Shown: positions 1 to 7,313 of the stretch, piece by piece | Numbering within the stretch: position 1 is the first letter of the stretch | Layout: each line of letters opens with the position of its first letter | Origin: an uncultured Pelagibacteraceae bacterium | GTDB lineage: Bacteria > Pseudomonadota > Alphaproteobacteria > Pelagibacterales > Pelagibacteraceae | Length of the DNA: 35,586 nt | Assembly (NCBI GenBank): GCA_902581695.1 | Contig: CACHOW010000010.1 | Span: 1-35,586, forward strand | Direction: 5' to 3' | Translations under genes and position numbers: made by a program | The notes under the pieces: model-generated | The model's input: the letters and a program-made list of their open reading frames with translations, nothing else | Databases searched by the model: none | What the model was told of the DNA's origin: nothing

Positions 1-566
1 ATTTAAGAAAAAAAGATCAACAGTTACGTCAAAAAGATGATGACTTAAGACTTAAAGAAAAAGACTTAAGAATTAAAGAAAAAGACCTCACAAATAAATC
101 AGAAGAATTTAAAGATAAAGAGGACAAATCAAAATTAAAAGAAATTGAATTAAACAAAAAAGAAGAAAGACAAAATAAAATCTTAAAAGAATTAGAAAAA
201 AAAGAGTCATTTTTAGAGCAAAATCAAGAAGTACAAAATAAAAGAGAACTAGATCTCAAAATCAGAGAGGATGAACAGAAGAAAAAGGATTTAAAAGAAA
301 CAAGAAAAAAACAAAAAGAACAAAAATTAAAGGAAGAAGAAGAAGCAATCCAAAAAGATTTAGAAGCTCAAAGAATTAAGGAATGGGAAGATAAATTCGA
401 CGAAGAGCAAAAGATTAAATTAAAACAAGAATTGATTAGAGAAGAAAAAATTGAACAAAGAGAAAGATTAAGAAGAGCAATTAAAGAGCAAGAGGACAAA
501 ACACTTCAAGATGAACTGTTCACAAGATTAGATGCTTTTGAAGTAAATGAAACTAAAAAAAATTGA
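1..566 (+). CDS. Charged coiled-coil protein, C-terminal part (5' end outside window)
   Basis: An open frame enters from the left edge (first full codon at base 3) and ends at TGA 564-566, giving at least 187 residues with no visible start. It is almost entirely Lys, Glu, Asp, Gln and Arg with Leu/Ile spaced for a long coiled coil. It has no Met, Cys, Pro or Gly and a single Trp in this part. Near the N-terminal edge there are tandem heptads (DLRLKEK, DLRIKEK) encoded by 21-bp repeats. No catalytic motif or membrane segment is visible. It resembles the stalk of a structural or scaffold protein, but composition alone could mimic TolA- or SMC-like stalks. The family is not recognised. The open frame is certain; the function is unknown. 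Confidence 0.75.
   Translation, partial: LRKKDQQLRQKDDDLRLKEKDLRIKEKDLTNKSEEFKDKEDKSKLKEIELNKKEERQNKILKELEKKESFLEQNQEVQNKRELDLKIREDEQKKKDLKETRKKQKEQKLKEEEEAIQKDLEAQRIKEWEDKFDEEQKIKLKQELIREEKIEQRERLRRAIKEQEDKTLQDELFTRLDAFEVNETKKN
42..83 (+). repeat. Two tandem 21-bp repeats encoding coiled-coil heptads
   Basis: Bases 42-62 and 63-83 are near-identical 21-mers encoding DLRLKEK and DLRIKEK. A third, degenerate unit (84-104, DLTNKSE) follows in frame. Each unit equals exactly two turns of a coiled coil, so the repeat keeps the heptad phase. Confidence 0.7.
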
Positions 567-645
567 TCATTTAATATCTTGAAGACTTTATAAGTTGAAT
601 TATTTCTAAAAATAAAATATTTTTTTAAAGATAAGTTTAAATTGG

Positions 646-873
646 ATGAATAATGATAATACAAAAAAATTATGGAAATTTATTCAAGAATCTGGTGATT
701 ATTTACTAGGGCAATTGCCAGATCATCCCAATCACCCTAAAGGAAGAAATCCTTATGCTCATGTAGCTTTATGTGTTAAAGAAAAATTTAACGCAAGCTA
801 TAAAGATATTCCAGATCAAAAATTTATTGAGGTGGTAAGATATATAGAATTTTTGAAAAAAAATCCGAACTAA
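646..873 (+). CDS. Small hypothetical protein, 75 aa
   Basis: ATG 646 to TAA 871-873. It is a soluble protein with no signal peptide or membrane segment. The middle has a conserved-looking block, HPNHPKGRNPYAHVALCVKE, and the C-terminal third (YKDIPDQKFIEVVRYIEFL) loosely resembles the 'SYKDIP..F..A' tail of phage Orf6C/antirepressor-type domains. That resemblance is from memory and weak. There is no clear Shine-Dalgarno sequence. It stands alone between the coiled-coil gene and the convergent amidinotransferase, whose stop is 2 bp away. No function is assigned. Confidence 0.6.
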   Translation: MNNDNTKKLWKFIQESGDYLLGQLPDHPNHPKGRNPYAHVALCVKEKFNASYKDIPDQKFIEVVRYIEFLKKNPN

Positions 874-875
874 AA

Positions 876-1991
876 TTATTGTTTAGGAAAATAATCTTTT
901 AAATCGCCTTCCCTAAAAACATCAGCAGTACAACAGTGCAAACCTCCACCAAAAGCGTAAGCATCTCTCAACTCTACTGGAATTACTTCCATTCCAAGTT
1001 TATCAAGTTGTTCTGCTTGATATTTTTCACTTTTTTCAACACAAACTGTTTTTGGATCTAAAACCAATACATTCATTGATAACCAAACTGATGAATAACA
1101 TAATGGTGGTGGTTCATTATGAGCTGGTTGTGCAGCATCAATTATTTCCCAATCATTATTTTCAAAAATTTTTCTTTGCTCTTTTGGTAATCTTCTTTGA
1201 GGATTGTTGATTATTAGCCCCTCTTTGATTGGAGTGAATGTAGCATCTATATGAATTGGATATGGATCTCCTGGAAAATTTACTGCATGTACTCTATGAT
1301 CTTTGTAATGTCTTTTAAGCCAATCTATGCCTTTCAGGTTAGTGGTAAATCCATGTTGAACAATTAAATCTTTACCAAATCTCAAAACATCTGCAGCATC
1401 AAATAATGGCTCTTCTTCTGTAGTGACAAAAAATTTATCCTCTGTCCATTGCAATCTTTTTTGTATACCAATTTTATCTGATAAATAATCTTTTCGATAA
1501 TCAGCATCTGTCAATCTAGGCTTTGGAGCTGATTCATGTCTCATGTTTGGATCAGAGTTATAATATTGTTTTAAAAGATGGCGATAACAAAGATACTCAA
1601 ACCATCTGCATCTGTAACTCATTGTTGCCTCTAAAATTTCATTTCCTACAGTAAGCAAAACATCTCTAGGTGGCATGCAGCCAAACATTGTTTCAACTTC
1701 CCAATCTGGAGTTGATGTTTTTTGATTAAAATTTAAAGGTGATGGTCTATCTACTTTAATTCCTCTTTTCTTTAAAATATTTGAGAAGTCATCTAATAAT
1801 TGATTTGCTTTATCAATTGTATCTTTTGTTCGAGGGCCAAATTTTCCCCTCATATCCGAATCTTCGGGTACTTTAGCATCTAGTGCTGGCTCTGGAGCAG
1901 GAATACATACACCATCTGCTCTGCCAACTATTACATGTTTAAGGGGGTCCCATTCATTCCAACTATTAACAACAATTTTTTCTTTAATCAT
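876..1991 (-). CDS. Glycine amidinotransferase (AGAT-type)
   Basis: A 371-aa enzyme expected to move the amidino group of arginine to glycine (or another amine), giving guanidinoacetate and ornithine. The full amidinotransferase fold is present. Motif order matches animal AGAT closely: FDAADVLRFGKD (about 197-208, Asp198/201), HIDATF (His247, Asp249) and GGGLHCCTADV with nucleophile candidate Cys353. These correspond to the known Asp-His-Cys triad of AGAT. It is a cytoplasmic protein without a signal peptide. It lies 12 bp downstream of a DMT transporter gene on the same strand, so the two are probably cotranscribed. No guanidinoacetate methyltransferase is in the window, so creatine synthesis is not implied. 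An inosamine- or other amine-specific amidinotransferase remains possible. Confidence 0.88.
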   Translation of the reverse strand: MIKEKIVVNSWNEWDPLKHVIVGRADGVCIPAPEPALDAKVPEDSDMRGKFGPRTKDTIDKANQLLDDFSNILKKRGIKVDRPSPLNFNQKTSTPDWEVETMFGCMPPRDVLLTVGNEILEATMSYRCRWFEYLCYRHLLKQYYNSDPNMRHESAPKPRLTDADYRKDYLSDKIGIQKRLQWTEDKFFVTTEEEPLFDAADVLRFGKDLIVQHGFTTNLKGIDWLKRHYKDHRVHAVNFPGDPYPIHIDATFTPIKEGLIINNPQRRLPKEQRKIFENNDWEIIDAAQPAHNEPPPLCYSSVWLSMNVLVLDPKTVCVEKSEKYQAEQLDKLGMEVIPVELRDAYAFGGGLHCCTADVFREGDLKDYFPKQ

Positions 1992-2003
1992 TAATATTTT
2001 TAT

Positions 2004-2915
2004 TTAATTTAATGCTATAAATCTTCTATTAGTTCTCATAACCAAACTGTAATAAGTTATGGATATAAATAGAAAAAATCCACCAATTATAGTATTGGTA
2101 GATGGGATTTCATTAATGCCAAAAATTGGCAACCAGACCCAAAAAATTCCTCCGATAACCTCAGTTAAAGATAACAAAGTAAGTTCGGCTGCTGGTATAG
2201 CTTTTGAGCCTATTGAATATAAAATTAACCCAAAACAGACTATTACACCGTGAATTGAAAATAAGGTCCCATTATAACTTGAAGAAAAAAATACTTGATC
2301 CTTGCTTATAATAAACATGGCAGCAATAACAAAACAGAAGAGGCCTGAAAGAGCCACTGTTGTAAATTTAGGAGTTTCCTTTCTCCATCTTAAAGTTACT
2401 GAAAAAATTGAAAAACCTATAGAGGACGTCATTCCAAATACAAAACCTAATAAAGATGCTTTACTAGTGTTACCAAAAGCGATAATTACTATTCCTACTG
2501 TAGCTAATATTATAGCAATCCATACATTTAAACTTATCCTCTCTCTCAAAAAAAGAAATCCTAGTAAAGCTGTAAAAAAAGGCATCGCAGCTAAACATAG
2601 TAAAGTAATTGCAGCAGAAGTATTAGTAATTGAGTATATAAAACTTATCATTGCAATACCAAGTCCTATTCCACCTATAAAGCCTGAAACACCTATTTTT
2701 AAATAATTTTTATAAAATACAATCCCCTCCTCAAAAAATAGATAAAGGTTTAAAACTATGAAAATTGTAAGCCCTCTTCCAAAAATATACTGCCAGGGCA
2801 CTAATTCTGGTTGATCCATATATCTAACAACTAAAGGACCAAATGACCAAAGAATTCCAGCAAATAAAACAACTGGAATAGCAAGTTTATCGTTTTTTAT
2901 TTCAATCATAGACAA
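2004..2915 (-). CDS. EamA/DMT-family transporter
   Basis: A 303-aa integral membrane protein with about ten hydrophobic helices arranged as two repeated EamA halves (about 12-147 and 152-292). The first helix has the family-like pattern LFAGILWSFGPLVVRY, and the second half starts near LLGFVFGMTSSIGFSI. DMT proteins move amino acids, amines or nucleotide precursors across the inner membrane, often outward. Substrate cannot be read from sequence. The amidinotransferase follows 12 bp downstream, so transport of a guanidino or amino compound is a reasonable inference. It diverges from the SufU-like gene across a 128-bp gap. Confidence 0.85.
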   Translation of the reverse strand: MSMIEIKNDKLAIPVVLFAGILWSFGPLVVRYMDQPELVPWQYIFGRGLTIFIVLNLYLFFEEGIVFYKNYLKIGVSGFIGGIGLGIAMISFIYSITNTSAAITLLCLAAMPFFTALLGFLFLRERISLNVWIAIILATVGIVIIAFGNTSKASLLGFVFGMTSSIGFSIFSVTLRWRKETPKFTTVALSGLFCFVIAAMFIISKDQVFFSSSYNGTLFSIHGVIVCFGLILYSIGSKAIPAAELTLLSLTEVIGGIFWVWLPIFGINEIPSTNTIIGGFFLFISITYYSLVMRTNRRFIALN

Positions 2916-3016
2916 TATTTAATTCTAATTAGTTCCAACTACAACAAAATTAAATTAATTGTACAAAAATAATTTTAGGCAATTTATACAACTTATTATA
3001 AAAACTTGATTAAATT

Positions 3017-3025
3017 TGATATAAT
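3017..3025 (+). promoter_or_regulatory. Extended -10 promoter for the sufU-like gene
   Basis: TGATATAAT at 3017-3025 is a perfect extended -10 (TGn plus TATAAT). It would start transcription near 3032, about 12 nt before the ATG at 3044. No good -35 is visible at 17 bp, which is usual for extended -10 promoters. In AT-rich DNA chance matches are possible. Confidence 0.5.
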
Positions 3026-3043
3026 TAAATATTTAGAATTAAA

Positions 3044-3442
3044 ATGGATTTAGAAATAATACAAATTGCTTCGGATACTAAAAATCAAAAATCCTTAAAA
3101 AATCATACACATAATTCAAGATTAAAAAATCCCTTGTGTGGTGATGAAATGGAAATAAAACTAATAATTGAAAAAGACAAAATTACTGACTTTGGTTACG
3201 ATGGGAAATCTTGTATTTACTGTCAAGCTTCAGCAAGTTTATTGTCTAAAATTTCAATTAATAAAAAAAAAAGTCAAATAGATGAATTATGTAATGATGC
3301 AAACTCGTATTTTGAAGGTAACTTTCAAATCATAAAGAGAAAATGGAAGTTTTTTAACAAATTATTTAAAGAAAAAAATTTATCACGTAAAGAATGTATT
3401 TTATTACCTTTTAAAACCTTGAAAAAAATTGTATCAAATTAA
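3044..3442 (+). CDS. SufU/IscU-like Fe-S cluster scaffold
   Basis: A 132-aa protein of the NifU N-terminal / SufU family, which accepts sulfur from a cysteine desulfurase and builds or relays Fe-S clusters. All three ligand motifs are present in order: NPLCGDEM (Cys32), GKSCIYCQASAS (Cys57, extra Cys60) and RKECILLP (Cys118). The QASAS after the second Cys and the RxxC-LP pattern fit SufU better than IscU. No desulfurase (sufS) or other suf gene is adjacent, which is unusual. The end overlaps the coding frame of the HPP protein, implying coupled translation. It could also be a zinc-binding sulfur-transfer partner, as shown for SufU in Bacillus. Confidence 0.85.
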   Translation: MDLEIIQIASDTKNQKSLKNHTHNSRLKNPLCGDEMEIKLIIEKDKITDFGYDGKSCIYCQASASLLSKISINKKKSQIDELCNDANSYFEGNFQIIKRKWKFFNKLFKEKNLSRKECILLPFKTLKKIVSN

Positions 3443-3446
3443 TCTT

Positions 3447-3911
3447 ATGGGAAATATTAAACAATCTTTTTTAGCCGGTGTTTTTTCAATAATTACAATA
3501 GGTGCATTGGCTCTCTTAACTTATAAAACAGAATTTGGTCTTTTTTTAATTGCTTCTTTTGGATCATCAATGGTTTTGTTGTATGGATATCCTGAAAGTC
3601 CATTCGCACAGCCTAAGAATGTTTTTTTCGGTCATCTTCTTACTGCTGTTGTTGGAATGATATTTTTATACTTAGCGCCTCTGCCGTTATATTTAATATT
3701 ACCATTAGCAGTAGGATTTGGTGTAGGCTTAATGATATTTTTAAATGTGACTCATCCACCTGCAGGTGGAAATCCTATTATAGTAATTATGGGAAGTGTT
3801 TCTCCAGATTACATATTAAATCCAGTTATTTCTGGATCAATAATCATTTTGGGTTTTGGTATAATAATCAATCGGTTTATTCTCAAAAAGTCTTATCCTA
3901 AATCAAAATAA
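3447..3911 (+). CDS. HPP-family integral membrane protein
   Basis: A 154-aa protein with four to five membrane segments and the family signature THPPAGGNP near residue 110. HPP proteins are small membrane proteins; plant relatives transport nitrite into chloroplasts. A bacterial role is not settled. I use ATG 3447; an in-frame TTG at 3429 would add six residues and overlap the upstream gene by 14 bp. It follows the SufU-like gene at 4 bp, so they are almost certainly cotranscribed. Nitrite or another anion is a guess from family only. Confidence 0.8.
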   Translation: MGNIKQSFLAGVFSIITIGALALLTYKTEFGLFLIASFGSSMVLLYGYPESPFAQPKNVFFGHLLTAVVGMIFLYLAPLPLYLILPLAVGFGVGLMIFLNVTHPPAGGNPIIVIMGSVSPDYILNPVISGSIIILGFGIIINRFILKKSYPKSK

Positions 3912-3976
3912 TTTGTTTGCTAGCTCCTTTAAAATAATGTTAGATGGCTCAAATAAATTAATATTTTAAAGTAACC

Positions 3977-3986
3977 ACGGAGAGAG
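3977..3986 (+). promoter_or_regulatory. Shine-Dalgarno of formate dehydrogenase
   Basis: ACGGAGAGAG lies just before ATG 3988. It is a purine-rich, recognisable ribosome binding site in a window where most genes have none, consistent with high expression and supporting this start. Confidence 0.6.
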
Positions 3987-3987
3987 A

Positions 3988-5187
3988 ATGAAAATATTGT
4001 GCGTATTATACGATGATCCTAAAGGAGGAATGCCCAAATCATATCCTATTAAGGATCTTCCAAAATTGGAAAAATATCCTGATGGTATGACATTACCTTC
4101 ACCAAAAGGTAGAGATTTTAACCCTGGAGAATTATTAGGATGTGTGTCAGGAGAATTGGGGTTAAGAAAATTCTTAGAGAGTAACGGACATGAATTAGTA
4201 GTAACTAACAGTAAAGATGGAGATGGATGTGAGGCTGATAAGCATATTGTAGATGCTGATATAGTGATTTCTCAACCCTTTTTCCCGTATTATTTAACAA
4301 AAGAAAGAATAGCTAAAGCTAAAAATTTAAAAATGGCTGTTACTGCAGGAATTGGCTCTGACCATGTTGATTTACAAGCTGCGATGGATAATAAAATTGA
4401 CGTTGTTGAAGTAACATTCTGTAACTCAAGATCTGTTGCTGAACACATAGTAATGATGATTGTTTCAATGGTTAGAGATTATCACAATCAACATAGAATT
4501 GTAAATGAAGGTGGCTGGAATATTGCTGATGCTGTACAAAGATCATATGATGTTGAGGGGATGCATATTGGAACAGTAGCAGCAGGACGTATTGGACTAG
4601 ATGCGTTAAGAAAAATGAAACCATTTGATACTCATCTACATTATTTTGATAGACATAGATTACCTGAAAGTGTTGAAAAAGAACTTAATCTAACATTTCA
4701 TGAGTCAGTTGAGTCAATGGTAAAAGTTTGTGATGTTGTGACTATAAATTGTCCTCTTCATCCAGAAACTGAAAATCTATTTGATGATGCAATGATAAGT
4801 AAAATGAAAAAAGGTGCTTACATTGTAAATACAGCTAGAGGAAAAATTTGTAATCGTGAAGCAATTGCAAAAGCATTAAAAAGTGGTCAACTAAGTGGTT
4901 ATGCTGGTGATGTATGGTTTCCACAACCGGCGCCTAACGATCATGTTTGGAGAACTATGCCTAATCACGGAATGACTCCTCATACTTCAGGAACATCACT
5001 ATCAGCTCAAACTAGATATGCTGATGGTGTAAGAGAAATTTTAGAATGTTTCTTTGAGGGCAAAGAGATTAGAGATCAATATCTTATTGTCAAAGATGGT
5101 CAATTAGCTGGAATGGGTGCTCACTCTTATAGTAAAGGATCTGCTACTGGTGGATCTGAAGAAGCAGCTAAATATAAGAAAAAATAA
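3988..5187 (+). CDS. fdh: NAD-dependent formate dehydrogenase
   Basis: A 399-aa D-2-hydroxyacid dehydrogenase family enzyme oxidising formate to CO2 with NAD+ in the cytoplasm. Its numbering coincides with the well-studied Pseudomonas sp. 101 enzyme. The known active-site residues are all present: Ile122, Asn146, Arg284, Asp308, Gln313 and His332. The nucleotide fold has VAAGRIG (197-203) and Asp221, which favours NAD over NADP. It is a stand-alone gene with its own Shine-Dalgarno and a strong hairpin downstream. It provides the last step of one-carbon oxidation, fitting a cell that produces C1 units by glycine cleavage (gcvTHP, same window). No truncation is seen. Confidence 0.96.
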   Translation: MKILCVLYDDPKGGMPKSYPIKDLPKLEKYPDGMTLPSPKGRDFNPGELLGCVSGELGLRKFLESNGHELVVTNSKDGDGCEADKHIVDADIVISQPFFPYYLTKERIAKAKNLKMAVTAGIGSDHVDLQAAMDNKIDVVEVTFCNSRSVAEHIVMMIVSMVRDYHNQHRIVNEGGWNIADAVQRSYDVEGMHIGTVAAGRIGLDALRKMKPFDTHLHYFDRHRLPESVEKELNLTFHESVESMVKVCDVVTINCPLHPETENLFDDAMISKMKKGAYIVNTARGKICNREAIAKALKSGQLSGYAGDVWFPQPAPNDHVWRTMPNHGMTPHTSGTSLSAQTRYADGVREILECFFEGKEIRDQYLIVKDGQLAGMGAHSYSKGSATGGSEEAAKYKKK

Positions 5188-5199
5188 CTGATTATATTA

Positions 5200-5235
5200 T
5201 TAAAGGTATGCTACTTAAAAAGTAGCTACCTTTAA
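5200..5235 (+). terminator. Strong hairpin after formate dehydrogenase
   Basis: TTAAAGGTA (5200-5208), one bulged T, and GCTACT (5210-5215) pair perfectly with AGTAGC (5221-5226) and TACCTTTAA (5227-5235) around a 5-nt loop, TAAAA. The 15-bp stem begins 12 bp after the stop. No clean U-run follows immediately, so it may act as an mRNA 3'-end stabiliser or a weak terminator. msrA starts 40 bp later. Confidence 0.65.
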
Positions 5236-5275
5236 TGTTCTAGACTCATTTTGTAATTTTTGTATATGTTGTTTA

Positions 5276-5851
5276 ATGAGGTTTTTAATCATTATAATTT
5301 TTGCTATTTTAATAAACAATCCTGCAAAGGCTTTGGTAAAAGATAAAGCATATTTCGCTGGAGGGTGCTTTTGGTGTGTAGAAGAATCATTTGAAAAACT
5401 TAATGGAGTTGTAGAGGTAATCTCGGGATATTCTGGTGGTACTACAGAGTATCCAACATACAAAGAGGTAACTTACGGAAATACTGGTCATTTTGAGGTT
5501 GTAGAGATCATTTATAATAAAGAGATAATATCCTATGAAGGGCTACTCAAAAACTATTGGATAAATATAGATCCATTCGATGCGTATGGTCAATTTTGTG
5601 ACAAAGGTTATAGTTATAGATCTGTTGCATTTTATCAAAATGATAAAGAAAAAAAACTAATTGAAAGAGACATAAAAAATTTAGAAAAAAAATTTAATAA
5701 AAAAGTAGTTACATACATTAGAGAGTTCAATAAATTCTATAAAGCTGAAAATCGTCATCAAAATTTTTATAAAGTATATTTTCAAAATTATTTGAGATAT
5801 AAAAAGGCTTGTAAGAGAGAAGAAACTTTGAAAGAAATCTGGAATAAATGA
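5276..5851 (+). CDS. msrA: Exported peptide methionine sulfoxide reductase MsrA
   Basis: A 191-aa enzyme reducing methionine-S-sulfoxide in proteins. An N-terminal hydrophobic signal (residues 1-19, ending NNPAKA) suggests export to the periplasm, unlike the usual cytosolic form. Catalytic motif GGCFWCVEESF has nucleophile Cys31 plus Cys34; Glu74 lies in GHFEVVEI. GQFCDKGYSYRS (about 105-116) is the variant third motif seen in one MsrA subgroup, with Cys108 a possible resolving residue. It sits 6 bp upstream of selO, so the two redox-linked genes form an operon. A cytosolic start lower down would remove the signal, but no Met suits it. Confidence 0.92.
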   Translation: MRFLIIIIFAILINNPAKALVKDKAYFAGGCFWCVEESFEKLNGVVEVISGYSGGTTEYPTYKEVTYGNTGHFEVVEIIYNKEIISYEGLLKNYWINIDPFDAYGQFCDKGYSYRSVAFYQNDKEKKLIERDIKNLEKKFNKKVVTYIREFNKFYKAENRHQNFYKVYFQNYLRYKKACKREETLKEIWNK

Positions 5852-5857
5852 TATTTT

Positions 5858-7312
5858 ATGAATAATAATATCAATTGGAATTTTGATAATTCTTATTCAA
5901 AATTACCTGAGTCCTTCAAAGAAAATATTAAACCAATAAAAGTAAAGAATCCTGAATTAATCATACTCAATAAAAAATTAGCTTTAGACCTTGATTTAGA
6001 TTTTTCTCACATAAATAAGGTCCAATTATCAGCTTTATTTGCGGGAAATGAATTGCCTGAAGATAGTAATTCAATTGCTCAAGCTTATGCAGGTCACCAA
6101 TTTGGTCATTTTACAATGCTGGGAGACGGTAGAGCAGTATTGATTGGAGAACATTTATCTAAAAATAAAGAAAGATATGATATTCAATTTAAAGGGTCAG
6201 GAAAAACTACCTTTTCAAGAAATGGTGATGGAAGAGCTGCATTAGGACCAATGTTAAGAGAATACTTGATAAGTGAGTCAATGCATTATTTGAATATTCC
6301 AACAACAAGAAGTTTGGCTGTTGTAAAAACAGGTGAAGATGTAATTAGAGAAGTACCTTTAAGTGGAGCAATACTTACTAGGGTAGCTTCAAGTCATTTA
6401 AGAGTAGGAACATTTCAATATATTGCTGCTAGAAACAAAAAAGATGAATTAGAAATATTATTAGATTATGTAATCAACAGACATTTTCCGAAAATTTTAA
6501 GCTCTAAAAATAAAGCTTTAGAACTTTTAAAAAATGTTCTAGAAAAACAAGTCGATCTAGTCATTAATTGGATGAGAGTTGGTTTTATTCATGGAGTAAT
6601 GAATACAGATAATATGAGTATTTCTGGTGAAACAATCGATTATGGTCCATGTGCTTTCATGGATAATTATGATCCTAAGACAGTATTCAGCTCAATAGAT
6701 AAAATGGGAAGATATGCGTATTGTAACCAACCTCTGATAACAAAATGGAATTTAGCAAGATTTGCTGAAAGCTTGATACCTTTAATTGATGAAAATCAAG
6801 ATAAAGCCATAAAAGCTGCTACTGAAATAATCAATTCTTTTGAAAATAAATATGAGGAAAAATGGCTTAATATGATGAGAGATAAATTGGGCTTATCTGG
6901 AAAAGATGAAAAAGATAAATTTTTAATCATAGATTTATTGACTTGGATGCATAGCAAAAAAATGGATTATACAAATACTTTTTGTTATTTAATGAAAGAG
7001 GAAATTCAAAAAAATAAAAATTATGAAGATAACCATTTTAAAAATTGGAAATTAAGATGGAATGAAAGATTAAAAACTAATAACAACTCCTCTGAAAAAT
7101 ATTTAAAATTAATGAAAAGTGTAAATCCATTAGTTATTCCTAGAAATCATAAAGTTGAAGAAGCGCTTAATGCTGCTAATCAAAATGACTTAAAACCATT
7201 TCTTAAATTATTAGAAATTTTAGATGATCCCTACAACAAAAATAAAGATATAATTGAATACCAAATTCCTTCCACTGCAAAAGAAAAATATCAAACTTTT
7301 TGTGGAACTTAA
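5858..7312 (+). CDS. selO: Protein adenylyltransferase SelO (YdiU/UPF0061)
   Basis: A 484-aa pseudokinase that transfers AMP from ATP to Ser/Thr/Tyr of proteins, known to act on redox proteins. Family blocks are intact: YAGHQFGHFTMLGDGRAVL, DIQFKGSGKTTFSRNGDGRA, GPMLREYLISE, HGVMNTDNMSI (metal-binding Asn/Asp region) and IDYGPCAFMD. The C-terminus ends FCGT, placing Cys482 third from the end, exactly where animal SelO has selenocysteine and E. coli SelO has its redox Cys476. It is translated from a start 6 bp after msrA, fitting an oxidative-stress role. Its stop is 1 bp from the convergent flavoprotein stop. Confidence 0.95.
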   Translation: MNNNINWNFDNSYSKLPESFKENIKPIKVKNPELIILNKKLALDLDLDFSHINKVQLSALFAGNELPEDSNSIAQAYAGHQFGHFTMLGDGRAVLIGEHLSKNKERYDIQFKGSGKTTFSRNGDGRAALGPMLREYLISESMHYLNIPTTRSLAVVKTGEDVIREVPLSGAILTRVASSHLRVGTFQYIAARNKKDELEILLDYVINRHFPKILSSKNKALELLKNVLEKQVDLVINWMRVGFIHGVMNTDNMSISGETIDYGPCAFMDNYDPKTVFSSIDKMGRYAYCNQPLITKWNLARFAESLIPLIDENQDKAIKAATEIINSFENKYEEKWLNMMRDKLGLSGKDEKDKFLIIDLLTWMHSKKMDYTNTFCYLMKEEIQKNKNYEDNHFKNWKLRWNERLKTNNNSSEKYLKLMKSVNPLVIPRNHKVEEALNAANQNDLKPFLKLLEILDDPYNKNKDIIEYQIPSTAKEKYQTFCGT

Positions 7313-7313
7313 T

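Noticed and set aside
590..640. AAAAATA/TATTTTT stem as a terminator after the coiled-coil gene
   Set aside because: The stem is all A-T and would be unstable; such runs are frequent in this composition.
2302..2706. Plus-strand open frame of 134 codons opposite the first DMT gene
   Set aside because: It is complementary to membrane helices of a clear EamA protein, and its translation is low-complexity.
3429..3446. Upstream TTG start for the HPP protein
   Set aside because: It would overlap the sufU-like gene by 14 bp and add a non-hydrophobic stub; ATG 3447 is better placed.
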